64,000 nt of DNA, taken from contig JADMLC010000004.1 in assembly GCA_019278155.1 (NCBI GenBank), positions 62,001 through 126,000 on the forward strand, read 5' to 3'. Below the pieces are notes generated by a model. The model was given only the letters and a program-made list of their open reading frames with translations. It was not told the origin of the DNA and made no database searches. How positions within the stretch are numbered: the stretch's first letter is position 1; each line of letters begins with the position of its first letter. This document shows, one piece after another, positions 1-12,604 of this stretch. Both the position numbers and the translations under genes were made by a program. Source of the stretch: Candidatus Kinetoplastidibacterium crithidiae. GTDB taxonomy: Bacteria > Pseudomonadota > Gammaproteobacteria > Burkholderiales > Burkholderiaceae_B.

Positions 1-159
1 TTCTTTCCTTATATTATTAGCTTGTTCTATAGATATGAATCTCTTGCTATTTTTATAAAAAACCAACCCTATAGCATCAACTCCAAGATTAATAGCAGAA
101 ACAACATCTTCAACCCTAGTGAAACCACAAATCTTTACTCTAGTTCTTTTATGAATCAT
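1..159 (-). CDS. trpF: phosphoribosylanthranilate isomerase, N-terminal part (runs off window)
   Basis: Reverse-strand translation from ATG at 159: [56 protein letters not shown](F/I)T..EDV....GaDaiG.vFy is the TrpF N-terminus. Confidence 0.85.
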   Translation of the reverse strand, partial: MIHKRTRVKICGFTRVEDVVSAINLGVDAIGLVFYKNSKRFISIEQANNIRKE

Positions 160-176
160 ATAATTTTCACTTTATT

Positions 177-977
177 CTATAAAAATGGAAACATTACATT
201 ACTTTTAGAAATATCAGTAGACAAATTAAAATAATCAGGGTAATCGACAGAAACCAAATATAACCCATTAGGAGAAAAAGTTGGAGCCGCAAAAGATCTA
301 TTTTTAATTTCTAACAATTCTTTCATCCATTCTATACTTTTAATAGACCTACCTACTTCTATTAAAGCGCCTACTATATTACGAACCATATGATATAAAA
401 AACTATTTGCTTCTATTGTAAAAATAACAAAAGAACCTTTCTTCTTTATATCAAAACGATATATCTCTCTAACCGATGTGTTAGACTGGCATCTAGATGC
501 TCTAAAACTCGAAAAATCATGTATGCCAATTAGATAACTGGATGAATCAATCATTTTATCTATATTTAAATCATACATACACCATCCAACCAAATCATGA
601 TATATAGATGGTCTAACACTACCGCAGTATAAAACATAAGTATATGTTCTAGATGTAGCACTAAATCTAGCATGAAAATCTGTTGTTACACTCTTAGCCC
701 AATGTATCGAAATATTTTTTGGCAAAAAAGCATTCACTCCTCTTACCCATGAAATCATATTTCTTTCTAATTTAGTATCAAAATGAACGATTTGTGAAAT
801 AGCATGAACGCCACGATCAGTACGACCAGCACTTATAGTCTTAATTTTTTCATCAACAGACGCAAATTTTGATATTGCACTTTCCAATATGTCTTGTATA
901 GATTGACAATGAGGTTGTGATTGCCATCCATAAAAAAAAGAGCCATTATAAGACAAACCCAAAGCTATTCTATTCAT
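177..977 (-). CDS. truA: tRNA pseudouridine(38-40) synthase TruA
   Basis: MNRIALGLSYNGSFFYGWQSQ...SAGRTDRGVHAISQIVHFDT; the ORF track begins at 1052 but MNRIALGLSY is the more likely start. Confidence 0.9.
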   Translation of the reverse strand: MNRIALGLSYNGSFFYGWQSQPHCQSIQDILESAISKFASVDEKIKTISAGRTDRGVHAISQIVHFDTKLERNMISWVRGVNAFLPKNISIHWAKSVTTDFHARFSATSRTYTYVLYCGSVRPSIYHDLVGWCMYDLNIDKMIDSSSYLIGIHDFSSFRASRCQSNTSVREIYRFDIKKKGSFVIFTIEANSFLYHMVRNIVGALIEVGRSIKSIEWMKELLEIKNRSFAAPTFSPNGLYLVSVDYPDYFNLSTDISKSNVMFPFL

Positions 978-1075
978 TACTAAAACAGTAAAACAACTAT
1001 ATTCATTTAATAACATAATAAAAAATTGAGGAGTGTACGATGCACTCCTCAATTTACAAAATCATAAATAAAATA

Positions 1076-2203
1076 CTAAGCTTGATCCAAAGCTATTCTA
1101 AGCATGCGACGCAAGGGTTCAGCTGCACCCCATAACAATTGATCCCCAACAGTAAACGCACTAAGATACTGAGGACCCATAGATAGTTTACGCAAACGCC
1201 CAACTGGTATATCTAATGTACCAGCAACTGCAATAGGAGTTAATTTCTTAACACTATCCTCTTTATTATTAGGTATTACCTTAGACCAGGAAGAACCACT
1301 ATCAATAATCTCTTCTATTTCTTTAATAGGAATATCCTTTTTTAATTTAATAGTAAGAGCCTGACTATGACATCTCATAGCGCCTATCCTCACACATATG
1401 CCATCCACATGTATTGAATCTTTGCTACTTTTTTCATTGCCTAAAATTTTATTGGTCTCAACTTCTGCTTTCCACTCTTCACGAGACATGCCATTACCAA
1501 GATCTTTATCAATCCATGGTATTAAACTACCTCCCAGAGGAACTCCAAAATGAGGACTAGGAAAATCAGAAGATTTTTGAATTTTTAGAACTTCTCTATC
1601 AATATCTAAAATAGCCGATGCTGTATCTTGTAAAAGCTTAGTCACTGAATAATTAATTATTCCAAATTGATTAAGCAATTCCCTCATATGTTGAGCTCCA
1701 CCACCAGAAGCTGCTTGATATGTCATAGATGAAACCCAATCTACAAGATTGTGCTTAAACAATCCAGCCAATCCCATTAACATACAACTAACAGTGCAAT
1801 TTCCACCTATAAAATCACGAATGCCTTTCCTTAAAGCATTATCAATAACTGAACGATTAACTGGATCCAGGACTATAATAGAATTATCCTCCATTCGTAA
1901 AGAACTAGCCGCATCTATCCATATGCCATCCCATCCACTTTGTCTAAGTTTTGTATGAATTTCTGTTGTATAATCACCACCTTGAGCAGTTAGAATAATA
2001 GGCAGTTTTTTTAATTCATTAACATCATAAGAATCTCTTAATTTATCAGCTCCATCAGCCCAATCAGGAGCATGTCCACCAACATTACTACTAGAAAAAA
2101 ATACTGGATTAATAAAAGAAAAATCATTTTCTTCACGCATTCTTTTCATTAGAACGGAACCAACCATTCCTCTCCAGCCAACTATACCTACTGATTTAAT
2201 CAT
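1076..2203 (-). CDS. asd: aspartate-semialdehyde dehydrogenase
   Basis: [18 protein letters not shown]...[13 protein letters not shown]; full length 375 aa. Confidence 0.95.
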   Translation of the reverse strand: MIKSVGIVGWRGMVGSVLMKRMREENDFSFINPVFFSSSNVGGHAPDWADGADKLRDSYDVNELKKLPIILTAQGGDYTTEIHTKLRQSGWDGIWIDAASSLRMEDNSIIVLDPVNRSVIDNALRKGIRDFIGGNCTVSCMLMGLAGLFKHNLVDWVSSMTYQAASGGGAQHMRELLNQFGIINYSVTKLLQDTASAILDIDREVLKIQKSSDFPSPHFGVPLGGSLIPWIDKDLGNGMSREEWKAEVETNKILGNEKSSKDSIHVDGICVRIGAMRCHSQALTIKLKKDIPIKEIEEIIDSGSSWSKVIPNNKEDSVKKLTPIAVAGTLDIPVGRLRKLSMGPQYLSAFTVGDQLLWGAAEPLRRMLRIALDQA

Positions 2204-2245
2204 CTTATGTCACTCTAATAAAATAAGTATTAACAAATACAATAA

Positions 2246-3331
2246 CTACATTTTTTTATTCAATTCCTTTAGAATTTCATCACCCATCTCTGAAGTACTG
2301 ACCTTGATCATACCTTGTTCAAATATATCAGGAGTACGAAATCCTTTAGACAAAACACTTTCAACAGCAGTATTAATAAGGTCAGCTTGAACAGGCATAT
2401 TCAAAGAATATCTAAGCAACATACCTGCAGATAAAATGGTTGCTATAGGATTGGCTATATTTTTACCTGCTATATCTGGCGCAGAACCATGACTTGGTTC
2501 GTATAAACCTTGATTCTTAGCATTTAATGATGCTGAAGGAAGCATTCCTATTGACCCTGTCAACATAGCGGCCTCATCAGATAGTATGTCACCAAATAAA
2601 TTTCCAGTAACAATAACATCAAATTGGCATGGATTCTTAACTAATTGCATAGCTGCATTATCTATATACATATGTGTCAAATCAACATCTTTATATTCTT
2701 TAGAGACATCTATAACAATATCTCGCCAAAACTGAGAAGTTTCAAGAACATTTGCCTTGTCAACACTACAAAGTTTTTTATTTCGCTTTTGTGCAGACTG
2801 GAATGCAATATGAGCTATTCTACGAATTTCTGATTCAGAATAACGCATAGTATCAAAACCTTCTTTCTCTCCTATAAAATGACCATCTTTAGATATTCTA
2901 GTTCCACGAGGTTGGCCAAAATATACATCACCTGTTAATTCTCGCACTATTAGCAAATCTAAGCCAGAAACAACTTCAGGCTTTAAAGTAGATGCATTCG
3001 CTAAATCAGAATATAAGAAAGCAGGACGAAGATTTGCGAATAAACCAAGCGATTGGCGAAGACCAAGAATAGATTGTTCTGGGCGCAATTCGCGAGGCAG
3101 ATTATCATACTTCCAATCACCAACAGCTCCAAACAAAACCGCATCAGAATTATTAGCTAGATTAAGTGTTTCAGTAGGCAAAGGGTGTTCAAATTGATCA
3201 AAAGCTGCCCCTCCAACTAATGCCTTATTGAGGATAATACTATCATCAATAAAATTCAAAACACGAACAGCTTGCTCTACAATTTCTGGACCTATACCAT
3301 CTCCAGCTAAAACTGCAACAACATTAGTCAT
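2246..3331 (-). CDS. leuB: 3-isopropylmalate dehydrogenase
   Basis: [13 protein letters not shown]...[29 protein letters not shown]...[14 protein letters not shown]. Confidence 0.96.
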   Translation of the reverse strand: MTNVVAVLAGDGIGPEIVEQAVRVLNFIDDSIILNKALVGGAAFDQFEHPLPTETLNLANNSDAVLFGAVGDWKYDNLPRELRPEQSILGLRQSLGLFANLRPAFLYSDLANASTLKPEVVSGLDLLIVRELTGDVYFGQPRGTRISKDGHFIGEKEGFDTMRYSESEIRRIAHIAFQSAQKRNKKLCSVDKANVLETSQFWRDIVIDVSKEYKDVDLTHMYIDNAAMQLVKNPCQFDVIVTGNLFGDILSDEAAMLTGSIGMLPSASLNAKNQGLYEPSHGSAPDIAGKNIANPIATILSAGMLLRYSLNMPVQADLINTAVESVLSKGFRTPDIFEQGMIKVSTSEMGDEILKELNKKM

Positions 3332-3384
3332 TTTGTGTCCAATTATAAAAACATAAATAATAAAAAATTAAAACAAAACCTTAT

Positions 3385-4026
3385 CTAAATAGCTTCCAAC
3401 CATGGATTACTAAGTAAATGTTTATTTTCAAATTCTTTAATTTCGCTAGAATATTGAAGGGTCAAACTAATATCGTCAAATCCATTTAACAAGCAATGCT
3501 TTCTAAAAGATTCAATATTAAAGCTAATAATCAGGCCATCATCCGTAGTAATTTTCTGTTTATATAAATCTATAGTAATTTTATAACCAGGTGTTTTTTC
3601 TACCTGTTCAAACAACATAGAAACGTCAGATTCAGATAAAACTATTGGAAGCAAACCATTTTTAAAACTATTGTTAAAAAATATATCAGCAAAAGAAGGA
3701 GCAATAATCGATCTGAACCCATATTGTGTTAAAGCCCAAGGGGCATGCTCTCTACTAGAACCACAACCAAAATTTTTTCTTGCTAATAAAATAGAAGCTC
3801 CAGCATAACGCTTTTGATTTAAAACAAAATCAGGATTTATAGGACGTTTGCTATTATCCATACCAGGTTCACCATGGTCCAAATATCTTAATTCATCGAA
3901 TAAATTAGGACCAAACCCAGTTCTCTTTATGGATTTTAAAAATTGTTTTGGTATTATGAGATCTGTATCAACATTTTCTCGATCTAATGGAACTACTAGA
4001 CCTTTATGAATAGTAAACGGTTGCAT
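3385..4026 (-). CDS. leuD: 3-isopropylmalate dehydratase small subunit
   Basis: [31 protein letters not shown]...[18 protein letters not shown]. Confidence 0.96.
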   Translation of the reverse strand: MQPFTIHKGLVVPLDRENVDTDLIIPKQFLKSIKRTGFGPNLFDELRYLDHGEPGMDNSKRPINPDFVLNQKRYAGASILLARKNFGCGSSREHAPWALTQYGFRSIIAPSFADIFFNNSFKNGLLPIVLSESDVSMLFEQVEKTPGYKITIDLYKQKITTDDGLIISFNIESFRKHCLLNGFDDISLTLQYSSEIKEFENKHLLSNPWLEAI

Positions 4027-4036
4027 ATTAAATAAC

Positions 4037-5440
4037 TCAGTTAAAATCTCTAATATCTACAAAATGGCCAGCAACTGAAGCTGCTGCTGCCATAGCAGGG
4101 CTAACTAAATGAGTTCTACCACCTTGTCCTTGACGACCTTCAAAATTACGATTTGAGGTAGAAGCACATCTTTCTCCAGGTTCAAGTCTATCAGCATTCA
4201 TAGCTAAACACATAGAGCAACCAGGTTCTCTCCACTCATACCCAGCATCAATGAAAATTTGATCAAGCCCTTCTTGTTCAGCTTGTTTTTTTACTAATCC
4301 AGAACCAGGAACAACAATTGCTTGAATGATATTAGGAGCAATATGCTTACCTTTTAAAACTCTAGATGCATCCCTCAAATCTTCAATTCTGGAATTAGTA
4401 CAAGAACCAATAAATATTTTATCTAATTTAATATCAGTTAATGGAACATTAGGACCTAACCCCATATATGACAAAGCTCTTTCTATACTATTACGTTTTA
4501 TTTGACTTGACTCCTGTGATGGATCAGGTGTACTAGCATTAATAGGAAGCACCATTTCTGGCGATGTTCCCCAAGTTACCTGCGGATGTATATCAGTAGC
4601 ATTAATTTTTATAATTTTGTCAAATACAGCTCCATCATCACTGTGAAGATTACTCCAATATTTACAAGCCTCAGACCATAATTCACCTTTTGGAGAAAAT
4701 GGTCTGTCTTTGAAATATTCAATAGTTTTATTGTCCACAGCTACTAACCCAGATCTAGCTCCTGCCTCTATAGCCATATTACAAACGGTCATTCTACCTT
4801 CTACTGAAAGGGAACGTATTGCCTCACCAGCAAATTCTATAGCATAGCCAGTACCTCCAGCAGTTCCCACAACACCAATTATGTGTAAAATAATATCCTT
4901 AGCAGTGCAGCCATAAGGCAATTGACCTTCCACAGTGATCAACATATTCTTATTTTTCTTCATTAATAATGTTTGAGTAGCAAGAACATGCTCAACTTCT
5001 GAAGTACCTATTCCGAAAGATAAAGCTCCTATTGCACCATGCGTACTAGTATGAGAGTCACCACAAACAACAGTCATCCCAGGCAAAGTAGCTCCTTGCT
5101 CAGGACCTACGACATGGACTATACCTTGACGCAAATCATTCATACGGAATTCTAAAACACCATAATTCTTACAATTATTATCAAGAGTATCAACTTGCAA
5201 TTTCGATATTGGATCCTCTATACCTTTTGATCGGTCTACTGTAGGAACATTATGATCTGCTACAGCTAGGTTTGCTCCAACACGCCAAAGTTTACGATTA
5301 GCCAGAGATAGCCCTTCAAATGCTTGAGGACTCGTGACCTCATGAAGTAAATGACGATCTATGTAAATCAAACAAGTCCCATCGGATTCTTGACGTACAA
5401 CATGGGCATCCCAAAGTTTATCATATAGGGTTTTTGCCAT
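4037..5440 (-). CDS. leuC: 3-isopropylmalate dehydratase large subunit
   Basis: [13 protein letters not shown]...[33 protein letters not shown]...[14 protein letters not shown]. Confidence 0.96.
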   Translation of the reverse strand: MAKTLYDKLWDAHVVRQESDGTCLIYIDRHLLHEVTSPQAFEGLSLANRKLWRVGANLAVADHNVPTVDRSKGIEDPISKLQVDTLDNNCKNYGVLEFRMNDLRQGIVHVVGPEQGATLPGMTVVCGDSHTSTHGAIGALSFGIGTSEVEHVLATQTLLMKKNKNMLITVEGQLPYGCTAKDIILHIIGVVGTAGGTGYAIEFAGEAIRSLSVEGRMTVCNMAIEAGARSGLVAVDNKTIEYFKDRPFSPKGELWSEACKYWSNLHSDDGAVFDKIIKINATDIHPQVTWGTSPEMVLPINASTPDPSQESSQIKRNSIERALSYMGLGPNVPLTDIKLDKIFIGSCTNSRIEDLRDASRVLKGKHIAPNIIQAIVVPGSGLVKKQAEQEGLDQIFIDAGYEWREPGCSMCLAMNADRLEPGERCASTSNRNFEGRQGQGGRTHLVSPAMAAAASVAGHFVDIRDFN

Positions 5441-5512
5441 AAAAGAACTCTTTAAAAACTATTTAAATTAAACTACTAAAAAATAGTAGAAACGATTTTT
5501 ACTAAAAACAAC

Positions 5513-6577
5513 TTATTTAATACCACACTGCCCTCTGTATCTAAGGGCATGATCCATAAGAATTATTGCCATCATAGATTCAACAATTGGAACAGCTCTT
5601 ATACCAACACAAGGATCATGACGACCAAAGGTCTGAACAATAACTGCTTCATTATTTTTGTCAACAGAATTTCTTTCCACTCTGATACTGGAAGTTGGTT
5701 TAATAGCCAATGATACAGTAATAGGCTGTCCTGTTGATATACCTCCCAATATCCCACCAGAATTATTAGATTTAAAACCTCCAGGTGTAATTTCATCACC
5801 ATGTTCAGAACCCAATTGACCTATACAATCGAAACCAGAACCAATAGATACTGCTTTAACTGCATTCAGTCCCATCATTATGTGTGCAATATCAGCATCT
5901 AACCTATCATAAATTGGTTCTCCCAAACCAACAGGTACATTCTTAGCAACAACTTCAATACGAGCACCTATAGAGTCGCCATTTTTACGCAATAAATCCA
6001 TATAATTCTCTAACTCTGGAACTATTTCCATATTTGGAGAAAAAAAGGGATTTTTATCAATATTGTCATAAGAAATGAATGGAATAGAAATCTTACCTAA
6101 TTGACTCATATAAGCAGTTATAGATATGTTATGCTTTTCAAAAAGCCACTTCCTAGCTATTGAACCTGCAGCTACTGTGGGTGCAGTTAAACGAGCTGAT
6201 GATCTACCTCCTCCTCTAGGATCTCTTATTCCATATTTATGCCAATAAGAATAATCAGCATGTCCAGGGCGAAATGCCTCAGCGATATTTGAATAATCTT
6301 TACTACGGGCATCAATATTACGAATTAATAAAGCTATTGGAGTTCCAGTAGTTACTCCATTATAAACTCCTGATAATATTTCAACTTCATCTTTTTCTTG
6401 TCTCTGTGTAACATGACGAGAAGTTCCTGGTTTTCTTCTATCAAGTTCAGACTGAATATCAAGATGATCTAATTTCATTCCTGGAGGACATCCATCTACC
6501 ACACAACCAATAGCTGGACCATGTGATTCTCCAAAATTAGTAACACAAAATAATTTACCTAAAGAATTACCAGACAT
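5513..6577 (-). CDS. aroC: chorismate synthase
   Basis: [34 protein letters not shown]...[26 protein letters not shown]. Confidence 0.96.
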   Translation of the reverse strand: MSGNSLGKLFCVTNFGESHGPAIGCVVDGCPPGMKLDHLDIQSELDRRKPGTSRHVTQRQEKDEVEILSGVYNGVTTGTPIALLIRNIDARSKDYSNIAEAFRPGHADYSYWHKYGIRDPRGGGRSSARLTAPTVAAGSIARKWLFEKHNISITAYMSQLGKISIPFISYDNIDKNPFFSPNMEIVPELENYMDLLRKNGDSIGARIEVVAKNVPVGLGEPIYDRLDADIAHIMMGLNAVKAVSIGSGFDCIGQLGSEHGDEITPGGFKSNNSGGILGGISTGQPITVSLAIKPTSSIRVERNSVDKNNEAVIVQTFGRHDPCVGIRAVPIVESMMAIILMDHALRYRGQCGIK

Positions 6578-6830
6578 ATAAGATCACAAAATTTGAATTT
6601 AAAATTTTAATAAAGACACTGTTTAATAAACATAAAAAATCTTATTTGACAAACAGAATCAAAATAAGTAACTTTCTAAACTTAAAATCTTTCAATGTTA
6701 TTATAAATGCCTTAAAGAGCATATATTCTAACATATCAATACAATAAAATCATATATGTCGACACTAAAAAATACGTCAACGATTACTATTAAGTTTTCA
6801 ATTTAATCAAAAATCAAACAATATCATCAT

Positions 6831-7826
6831 TTAAAAAACAGACATATTCTTCCATGCTGATATTATTATTTCAGGATTATTTTTTTTCAATTTACTTTGA
6901 TCAGAAAGTATATTCCTCCATGTTTTAGCTCCTTTAAAACCTTTAAACATATTTAACATTGGCCGTACTATTGACCAAAGAGGCACTCCATTAGATACTT
7001 CTCGTTCTGCATATTCTGTCATTATATGAATAATTTTATCTAGCTTATATGGAATATTGTCAGGCCATAAAGCACTAGATATATTTGAAATAATTAAAGG
7101 ATTATTCATAACCGCACGCCCAATCATAATTCCATCTACTTTTTCCAAAACACTATTAACAACTTCTAAAGTTAAAATACCACCATTCAAAACAATAACA
7201 GCATCAGGAAAATCTTGTTTCAATTGATAAACATATTCATAATTTAATGGCGGAATATTGCGATTATTTTTAGGGTTTAGTTTTCCTAAAATAGCGTTCC
7301 TTGCATGTACTATAAAAACCCTACATCCAACATCATATATAGTGCCTACAAAATCCCTTAGAAAGGCATAAGAAAAATTCTCATTCAAACCAAGTCTATG
7401 TTTTACAGATACAGGTATTGATACAGTATCTTGTATTGCCTTAAAACAATCAGCCACCAGCAAAGGCCTATTCATCAGAGAAGCTCCAAAAGAACCTTTC
7501 AATACTCTATCAGATGGACAACCACAATTTATATTGATCTCTTTGTAACCAAAAAATTCACCAAAACTTGCAGATCTGGCTAAATCTAGTGGATTATTAC
7601 CACCTAACTGCAAAACGACATGATTTTTTATATGATTAAAATATAAATATTTATGCAAACTTCCTACATTGTTTACTAAAGCTGAAGTAACTATCATTTC
7701 ACTATATAAGTTAACATTAGGCGATAGTAAACTATAAAAAAAAAGACAATGTCTATCTGTGACTCCTAACATAGGAGCTACACTAAACTTCCTACATTTC
7801 TTCTGTATCTCCGAATTTACTAACAT
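6831..7826 (-). CDS. dusA: tRNA-dihydrouridine(20/20a) synthase DusA
   Basis: FSVAPMLGVTDRHCLFF...INCGCPSDRVLKGSFGASLM...VKHRLGLNE; DusA-type Dus family. Confidence 0.92.
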   Translation of the reverse strand: MLVNSEIQKKCRKFSVAPMLGVTDRHCLFFYSLLSPNVNLYSEMIVTSALVNNVGSLHKYLYFNHIKNHVVLQLGGNNPLDLARSASFGEFFGYKEININCGCPSDRVLKGSFGASLMNRPLLVADCFKAIQDTVSIPVSVKHRLGLNENFSYAFLRDFVGTIYDVGCRVFIVHARNAILGKLNPKNNRNIPPLNYEYVYQLKQDFPDAVIVLNGGILTLEVVNSVLEKVDGIMIGRAVMNNPLIISNISSALWPDNIPYKLDKIIHIMTEYAEREVSNGVPLWSIVRPMLNMFKGFKGAKTWRNILSDQSKLKKNNPEIIISAWKNMSVF

Positions 7827-7958
7827 CTAATTAAGAAACCGAATTAAAAATATTAATTAATATAAACATGATAAAATGCCATTCTAATGTTATGAATGCT
7901 TTACATATATAAAATATTGTATAAGCCTTAATCAATAAAAAAATTTTATTTTATAATA

Positions 7959-8729
7959 ATGAAATTAAACAAACTACCAGCAAATCGTGGAATGAAATGG
8001 GTAATTGATGGAATCAGCATCTTTGCTCAAGATCCCGCTACTATAATTATATTCACTGCAAGCATACAATTTGTTGCTATTTTTGCTGCAAAATTATCTA
8101 TATTAGGTGTATTGATAAAAATCATATCAAATTATATTATTTTTTTTATGGCAATGTCTTTAGGAAAAGCAATATTGCACAATGATAAAAATATATTTAC
8201 AAAAGATATAATCAATACTCAAACTATGCAAAAAGGCTTCATCATCGGATGTCTAGTTAGCTTAATAACTATGATGATAAGTTTATTGTCAATACTTCCT
8301 TTTGCGAAAGAAATTTATATTCTTTTGGAAAATATAGATTCTTTTGGAATATCAAAGGAATCTATATTTAATTTAGAAAAACTTCTAAAAATACCAACAG
8401 TTATAACTGCAATGACCATTTTAGTATTTAATATATTATTAATATTTTGTATGCCAATTATTGTCTGGAATCAAACTACATTATTAAAATCTTTATTTTT
8501 CTCAACCATTAGTGTATTGCATAATATCAAACCATTAGCAGTATATTTAACATTATGGATAACAATATTTTTTCTAACAGAAATTCTAATTAATTTCATA
8601 TTTAATATCTTGTTATCAAAAACAGACCTGCTTATTCTAGGACTAATTATCAAAACAGTTAATAATTCAATTTTTTATGCTAGCCTATACCCAGTGTATT
8701 TAGATTTCTTCAAACAATACACTAGATAG
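7959..8729 (+). CDS. BPSS1780-like integral membrane protein of unknown function
   Basis: 256 aa, many hydrophobic helices; N-terminus LPANRGMKWVIDGISIFAQDP resembles betaproteobacterial BPSS1780-family membrane proteins. Confidence 0.65.
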   Translation: MKLNKLPANRGMKWVIDGISIFAQDPATIIIFTASIQFVAIFAAKLSILGVLIKIISNYIIFFMAMSLGKAILHNDKNIFTKDIINTQTMQKGFIIGCLVSLITMMISLLSILPFAKEIYILLENIDSFGISKESIFNLEKLLKIPTVITAMTILVFNILLIFCMPIIVWNQTTLLKSLFFSTISVLHNIKPLAVYLTLWITIFFLTEILINFIFNILLSKTDLLILGLIIKTVNNSIFYASLYPVYLDFFKQYTR

Positions 8730-9276
8730 TTTTATTATAAGAATCCAAAGATCTCATTAACTCTCTGTGTGCAAATTCAATTCCTTTCCATCCAATTACT
8801 TTAACCCATTTTCCTTGTTCTAAATCTTTGTAATGCTCAAAAAAATGTCTTATACGATTTAAATCATCTATTTCTATATCTTCATAAGATTTTATCTTGC
8901 TATAAGGAGCATAAATTTTATTTACAGGTAAAGCTAAAATTTTGGCATCAAAACCAGATTCATCTTCCATTTCAAGAATCCCTATAGCTCTGCATTTAAT
9001 GACAGAACCTATTTGTACAGGAAACGGGGTTATAACTAAAACATCAGTTGGATCACCATCTTGAGATAAAGTATTAGGAACATAACCATAATTACATGGA
9101 TAATGCATAGATGTTAGAATAAAACGATCAACAAAAATAACTCCAGAGTCCTTATCAACCTCATATTTAACCGGCATAGAGTTCGCAGATATTTCTACTA
9201 CAACATTAAATTCTTGTGGACTTTTTGAACCTGCATCAATTTTATTTAAGCTCATAACTATTTCCCCATAAGTCAA
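8722..9276 (-). CDS. ppa: inorganic pyrophosphatase
   Basis: VVVEISANSMPVKYEVDKDSGVIFVDRFILTSMHYPCNYGYVPNTLSQDGDPTDVLV. Confidence 0.95.
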   Translation of the reverse strand: MTYGEIVMSLNKIDAGSKSPQEFNVVVEISANSMPVKYEVDKDSGVIFVDRFILTSMHYPCNYGYVPNTLSQDGDPTDVLVITPFPVQIGSVIKCRAIGILEMEDESGFDAKILALPVNKIYAPYSKIKSYEDIEIDDLNRIRHFFEHYKDLEQGKWVKVIGWKGIEFAHRELMRSLDSYNKTI

Positions 9277-9314
9277 TTATTAATATATTTTATATCTTCA
9301 TAATCATGATCAAA

Positions 9315-10700
9315 CTACGACTTATCATTTTCTATATCATTATCAAAAATAGAAAATGGCATAGGAGCACTATCAAAATACTCATCCTCTTCATCTCTCA
9401 AATTATTACTAGAAAAATCACTAACTATTTGATCAGAAAAATTTCTAATATTTATATCACTAGAATCCAAAGACAGCTCCTTTTCCAAAGCAGGAACAAT
9501 ATAATCAGATATTGAAAGATATTTTTGCCAGTGCAACTCAACGTCATCAGTTCTAGACAAATAACTATATAAACTAATCAGCAATAGATGTGGGTAAGGT
9601 TTATCTTCTATACCTAAACTACGCAAAAGATATAATTCTGCTTGACCCCATAATTTATACTTCAAACACAAAATACCTAATGCATTAAGCAAATCACAGT
9701 TATTTTCATTTTTCTCTAACCATAATTCAACTTTTGATATTCTTAAAGGAAGCTGTTGTTCATCACAATTATTTGCATATTCATATATTAATTTTTGTTC
9801 TAACGAATTATTTATAGATTTTTCTAAAACTTTAGATGCTTCTTCATATTGATTACAAGAGACTAAATACCTGGAAAAACACAATGATATTTTAGGGAAT
9901 AAACGTTCATTTGATTTAAAATATTTCCATAATGGATAACACGATTCATTTTTTAGACTATATTCATTTATTAGATTTGACCCTGCCTCATCTATAATTG
10001 CATCTAAATTAGAATGGATTTCACAATTTCTATCTAAAAGCAATCTAGCAGTATTTATTACTTTTATATGTTCTTTCAACATAATATATATCTTAAGAGA
10101 TAGTTCTAATACATTTAAATTGTTTTCTCCAACTAAGGTATTAAGTTTTTGCAAAAAAACCAATGCTTCTTCAGGTGTTTTTTTTGCAATTAAAACTTTA
10201 ATTTTAAGAACCAAAAATGCTTCTAGCGAAGAAGGATCTGATTCAAAACAATTTAAAGAACCATCTAGATCTCTCAAACAACTATCATAGTTTCCTATTG
10301 AAAAATTACTTTTTACTAACAATATAAATAATAAAAATCTATCTTGAAATGCAACCCCATTCATAAGTAAGTTAGAAAATATCTCATTAGATTCTATATA
10401 TTTATCTTCTAAAAAAAATAATAAACCTTTTTTAAATAGTCTATTTTCTTTATCAAGAATTCTATTTCTACGCCAATTTATAATCTTCTTTTTTATAGAG
10501 AACAAAAAAGATAAAATCTTAAATAAAAAACATAATGATAGAATAAATATTAGTAATATAAAACCTGCAGTAATTAAGGACATATTAAAATGCCAAGAAT
10601 CTATTATTAAAGTTACTTCAGAAGAATCATATTTTTTAAGAAAAATAGCAGAAACAATAATAAAAGCAACTATAAAAAATAATCGAAAATAATAAGACAT
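9315..10700 (-). CDS. hemY: HemY-like TPR membrane protein (heme-cluster)
   Basis: 461 aa, two N-terminal TM helices then helical repeats; located hemY-hemX-hemD-hemC as in proteobacterial hem operons. Confidence 0.75.
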   Translation of the reverse strand: MSYYFRLFFIVAFIIVSAIFLKKYDSSEVTLIIDSWHFNMSLITAGFILLIFILSLCFLFKILSFLFSIKKKIINWRRNRILDKENRLFKKGLLFFLEDKYIESNEIFSNLLMNGVAFQDRFLLFILLVKSNFSIGNYDSCLRDLDGSLNCFESDPSSLEAFLVLKIKVLIAKKTPEEALVFLQKLNTLVGENNLNVLELSLKIYIMLKEHIKVINTARLLLDRNCEIHSNLDAIIDEAGSNLINEYSLKNESCYPLWKYFKSNERLFPKISLCFSRYLVSCNQYEEASKVLEKSINNSLEQKLIYEYANNCDEQQLPLRISKVELWLEKNENNCDLLNALGILCLKYKLWGQAELYLLRSLGIEDKPYPHLLLISLYSYLSRTDDVELHWQKYLSISDYIVPALEKELSLDSSDINIRNFSDQIVSDFSSNNLRDEEDEYFDSAPMPFSIFDNDIENDKS

Positions 10701-10730
10701 ATTTAGTTTATTTCCTAATTAAGATCATTC

Positions 10731-11693
10731 TCATGAATGAGAACTACGCAAACATTTCATACTATTCAATGTATCAGAAATATCTAAAAAATCATTAAAT
10801 AAAATAACATCATTAAAACTAGAAACCACCTCAATCGCATCAGAAACAAACTTTGAGTTTGTAGCATAATTAGATAAAATGTCACTTATAACTTTAATAT
10901 TGAAAGACAATAAATCGTATTGATGAGTTAACAAAGCAAACTTAGCTATTAATATTTGTTGATTTAACATAATGTGTATACTATTATCCTTCAAAAAAGA
11001 ATCATTATTTATCCTATTAATTTTGATAAAACTACCAATAGTGTGATATATATATCTTGAGGCATCTTGTAAATAAGAAATAAAATTATGCAAATATGGG
11101 AAAGAAATATTGTTATTGTTTTTTTTATCAATAAAATAAATATTATTATTACTAGAATTAGTATAAATAGAAGTAGTCTTATAATTCAATAATCTGTCTG
11201 ATAAATTAGATAATTTATCTAAAGAGACTAAATAGCTACTAATATCTGGGGCCGGTATTTTTTTTAATTTATTAATATCTTTATTAATACTATTTCTTAA
11301 AATATGAACTTGTTCATTCTCATCAATTAAATCCAGATATAATTTTGCTTTTTCTAAAAATAGGATTGATTTATTACAATTACCTGTAATCAACAAATAT
11401 TGATTAGCCATATTCAGCAAAAGTTCTATAGAATCTAATGATAAATCTTTTTTTGATGATGTAATCAATTCATACATTGAATTATATTTTTGCTCTAAAA
11501 CATCAAACGAATTATTCACTGATGTCATTAGTTTTCTATTTAAGCTAACATTTTTTGATTCCATCAATTCTATTCTAGCAATTAAATCTTTTTCAATATT
11601 AGAAAAATGAACCAATTTAATAACTAATAAAACAAAAAATAAAGCAAATAAAAGCAAACCAAATGAACATAAAACTATTTTAAAATAACGCAT
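10731..11693 (-). CDS. hemX: HemX-like membrane-anchored protein
   Basis: Single N-terminal TM, coiled-coil region, and ..LLLNMANQYLLITGN..KSILFLEKAKLYLD pattern typical of HemX; located upstream of hemY and downstream of hemD. Confidence 0.75.
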   Translation of the reverse strand: MRYFKIVLCSFGLLLFALFFVLLVIKLVHFSNIEKDLIARIELMESKNVSLNRKLMTSVNNSFDVLEQKYNSMYELITSSKKDLSLDSIELLLNMANQYLLITGNCNKSILFLEKAKLYLDLIDENEQVHILRNSINKDINKLKKIPAPDISSYLVSLDKLSNLSDRLLNYKTTSIYTNSSNNNIYFIDKKNNNNISFPYLHNFISYLQDASRYIYHTIGSFIKINRINNDSFLKDNSIHIMLNQQILIAKFALLTHQYDLLSFNIKVISDILSNYATNSKFVSDAIEVVSSFNDVILFNDFLDISDTLNSMKCLRSSHS

Positions 11694-11758
11694 CTCTTTC
11701 TTCTAAGTAATTAACATACACAAAGAAAACATTAATAAATACAACTTAAATAATATAT

Positions 11759-12568
11759 TCAATCACTAGTAATAGCAAAAAAAATTGATTCTTCTGTAGG
11801 TTCACAAACTTTAATATTACAGTTTGTGAATCCTATTCCTAACAAGCAACTTTCTAAAAAGTCTTTAATTTTATAATGTATTACTATAAAAGAAGATTTT
11901 TCAAAAAAATCATTATGATGAAAATGTTTTAAATTTAAAAAAAATGACGAAACAATTTCATTACTAGTGAAAACCCAAGTAATCTCTCTAGAATCACTAT
12001 ATAGTTTACTAATGATAGATAATTGACCCTGTAATAACAATTCTTTTTTTCTCAGGTAAATAGGACATATTTCTACAACACATCCTAACTCCTTTAATTT
12101 ATCTATTAACCAATTCCTTCCACTAATACCCCTTACCACAAGAATTCTCTTTCTTAATAAAGAATAATTCTGTTTTAGCAATAGGAGTAGAGACTCTGAA
12201 TCATAGAGACTACCAAATTCATTTGGAAATAAAACCTTCAGCGTATCTATATCAGGAATAATATATCTAGAAGACATAAAGACTTTGGCTGTAGCTGGTC
12301 CGACTGCAGCAACTATTGAATTTGAAGGCCAAATGGATATTTTTTTTTTATCAAAAACTTCTTTTAAATATAATCTAACAGCATTACCACTTACAAAAAT
12401 TACCAAATCATAATTGCTAGGCAAAAAAACATCATCGAATTTTTCTAAAGGAACAATTGATATCAAAGGGATAGAATAAGCATTAATTCCAATTTTTTTT
12501 ATTTTTTTCTCTAAAGAACCATTTGATCCATCAGGTCTTGTCAATATAACTGATTTAGATAAAATCAT
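11759..12568 (-). CDS. hemD: uroporphyrinogen-III synthase
   Basis: ILTRPDGSNGSLEKKIKKIGINAYSIPLISI...IFVSGNAVR; adjacent to hemC. Confidence 0.85.
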   Translation of the reverse strand: MILSKSVILTRPDGSNGSLEKKIKKIGINAYSIPLISIVPLEKFDDVFLPSNYDLVIFVSGNAVRLYLKEVFDKKKISIWPSNSIVAAVGPATAKVFMSSRYIIPDIDTLKVLFPNEFGSLYDSESLLLLLKQNYSLLRKRILVVRGISGRNWLIDKLKELGCVVEICPIYLRKKELLLQGQLSIISKLYSDSREITWVFTSNEIVSSFFLNLKHFHHNDFFEKSSFIVIHYKIKDFLESCLLGIGFTNCNIKVCEPTEESIFFAITSD

Positions 12569-12604
12569 AAAGAATAATATACATACAATTAAAGTAGTTA
12601 ATTT

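Noticed and set aside
22-234. 70-aa + strand ORF at the window start
   Set aside because: Antisense to the trpF N-terminus and the truA 3' end.
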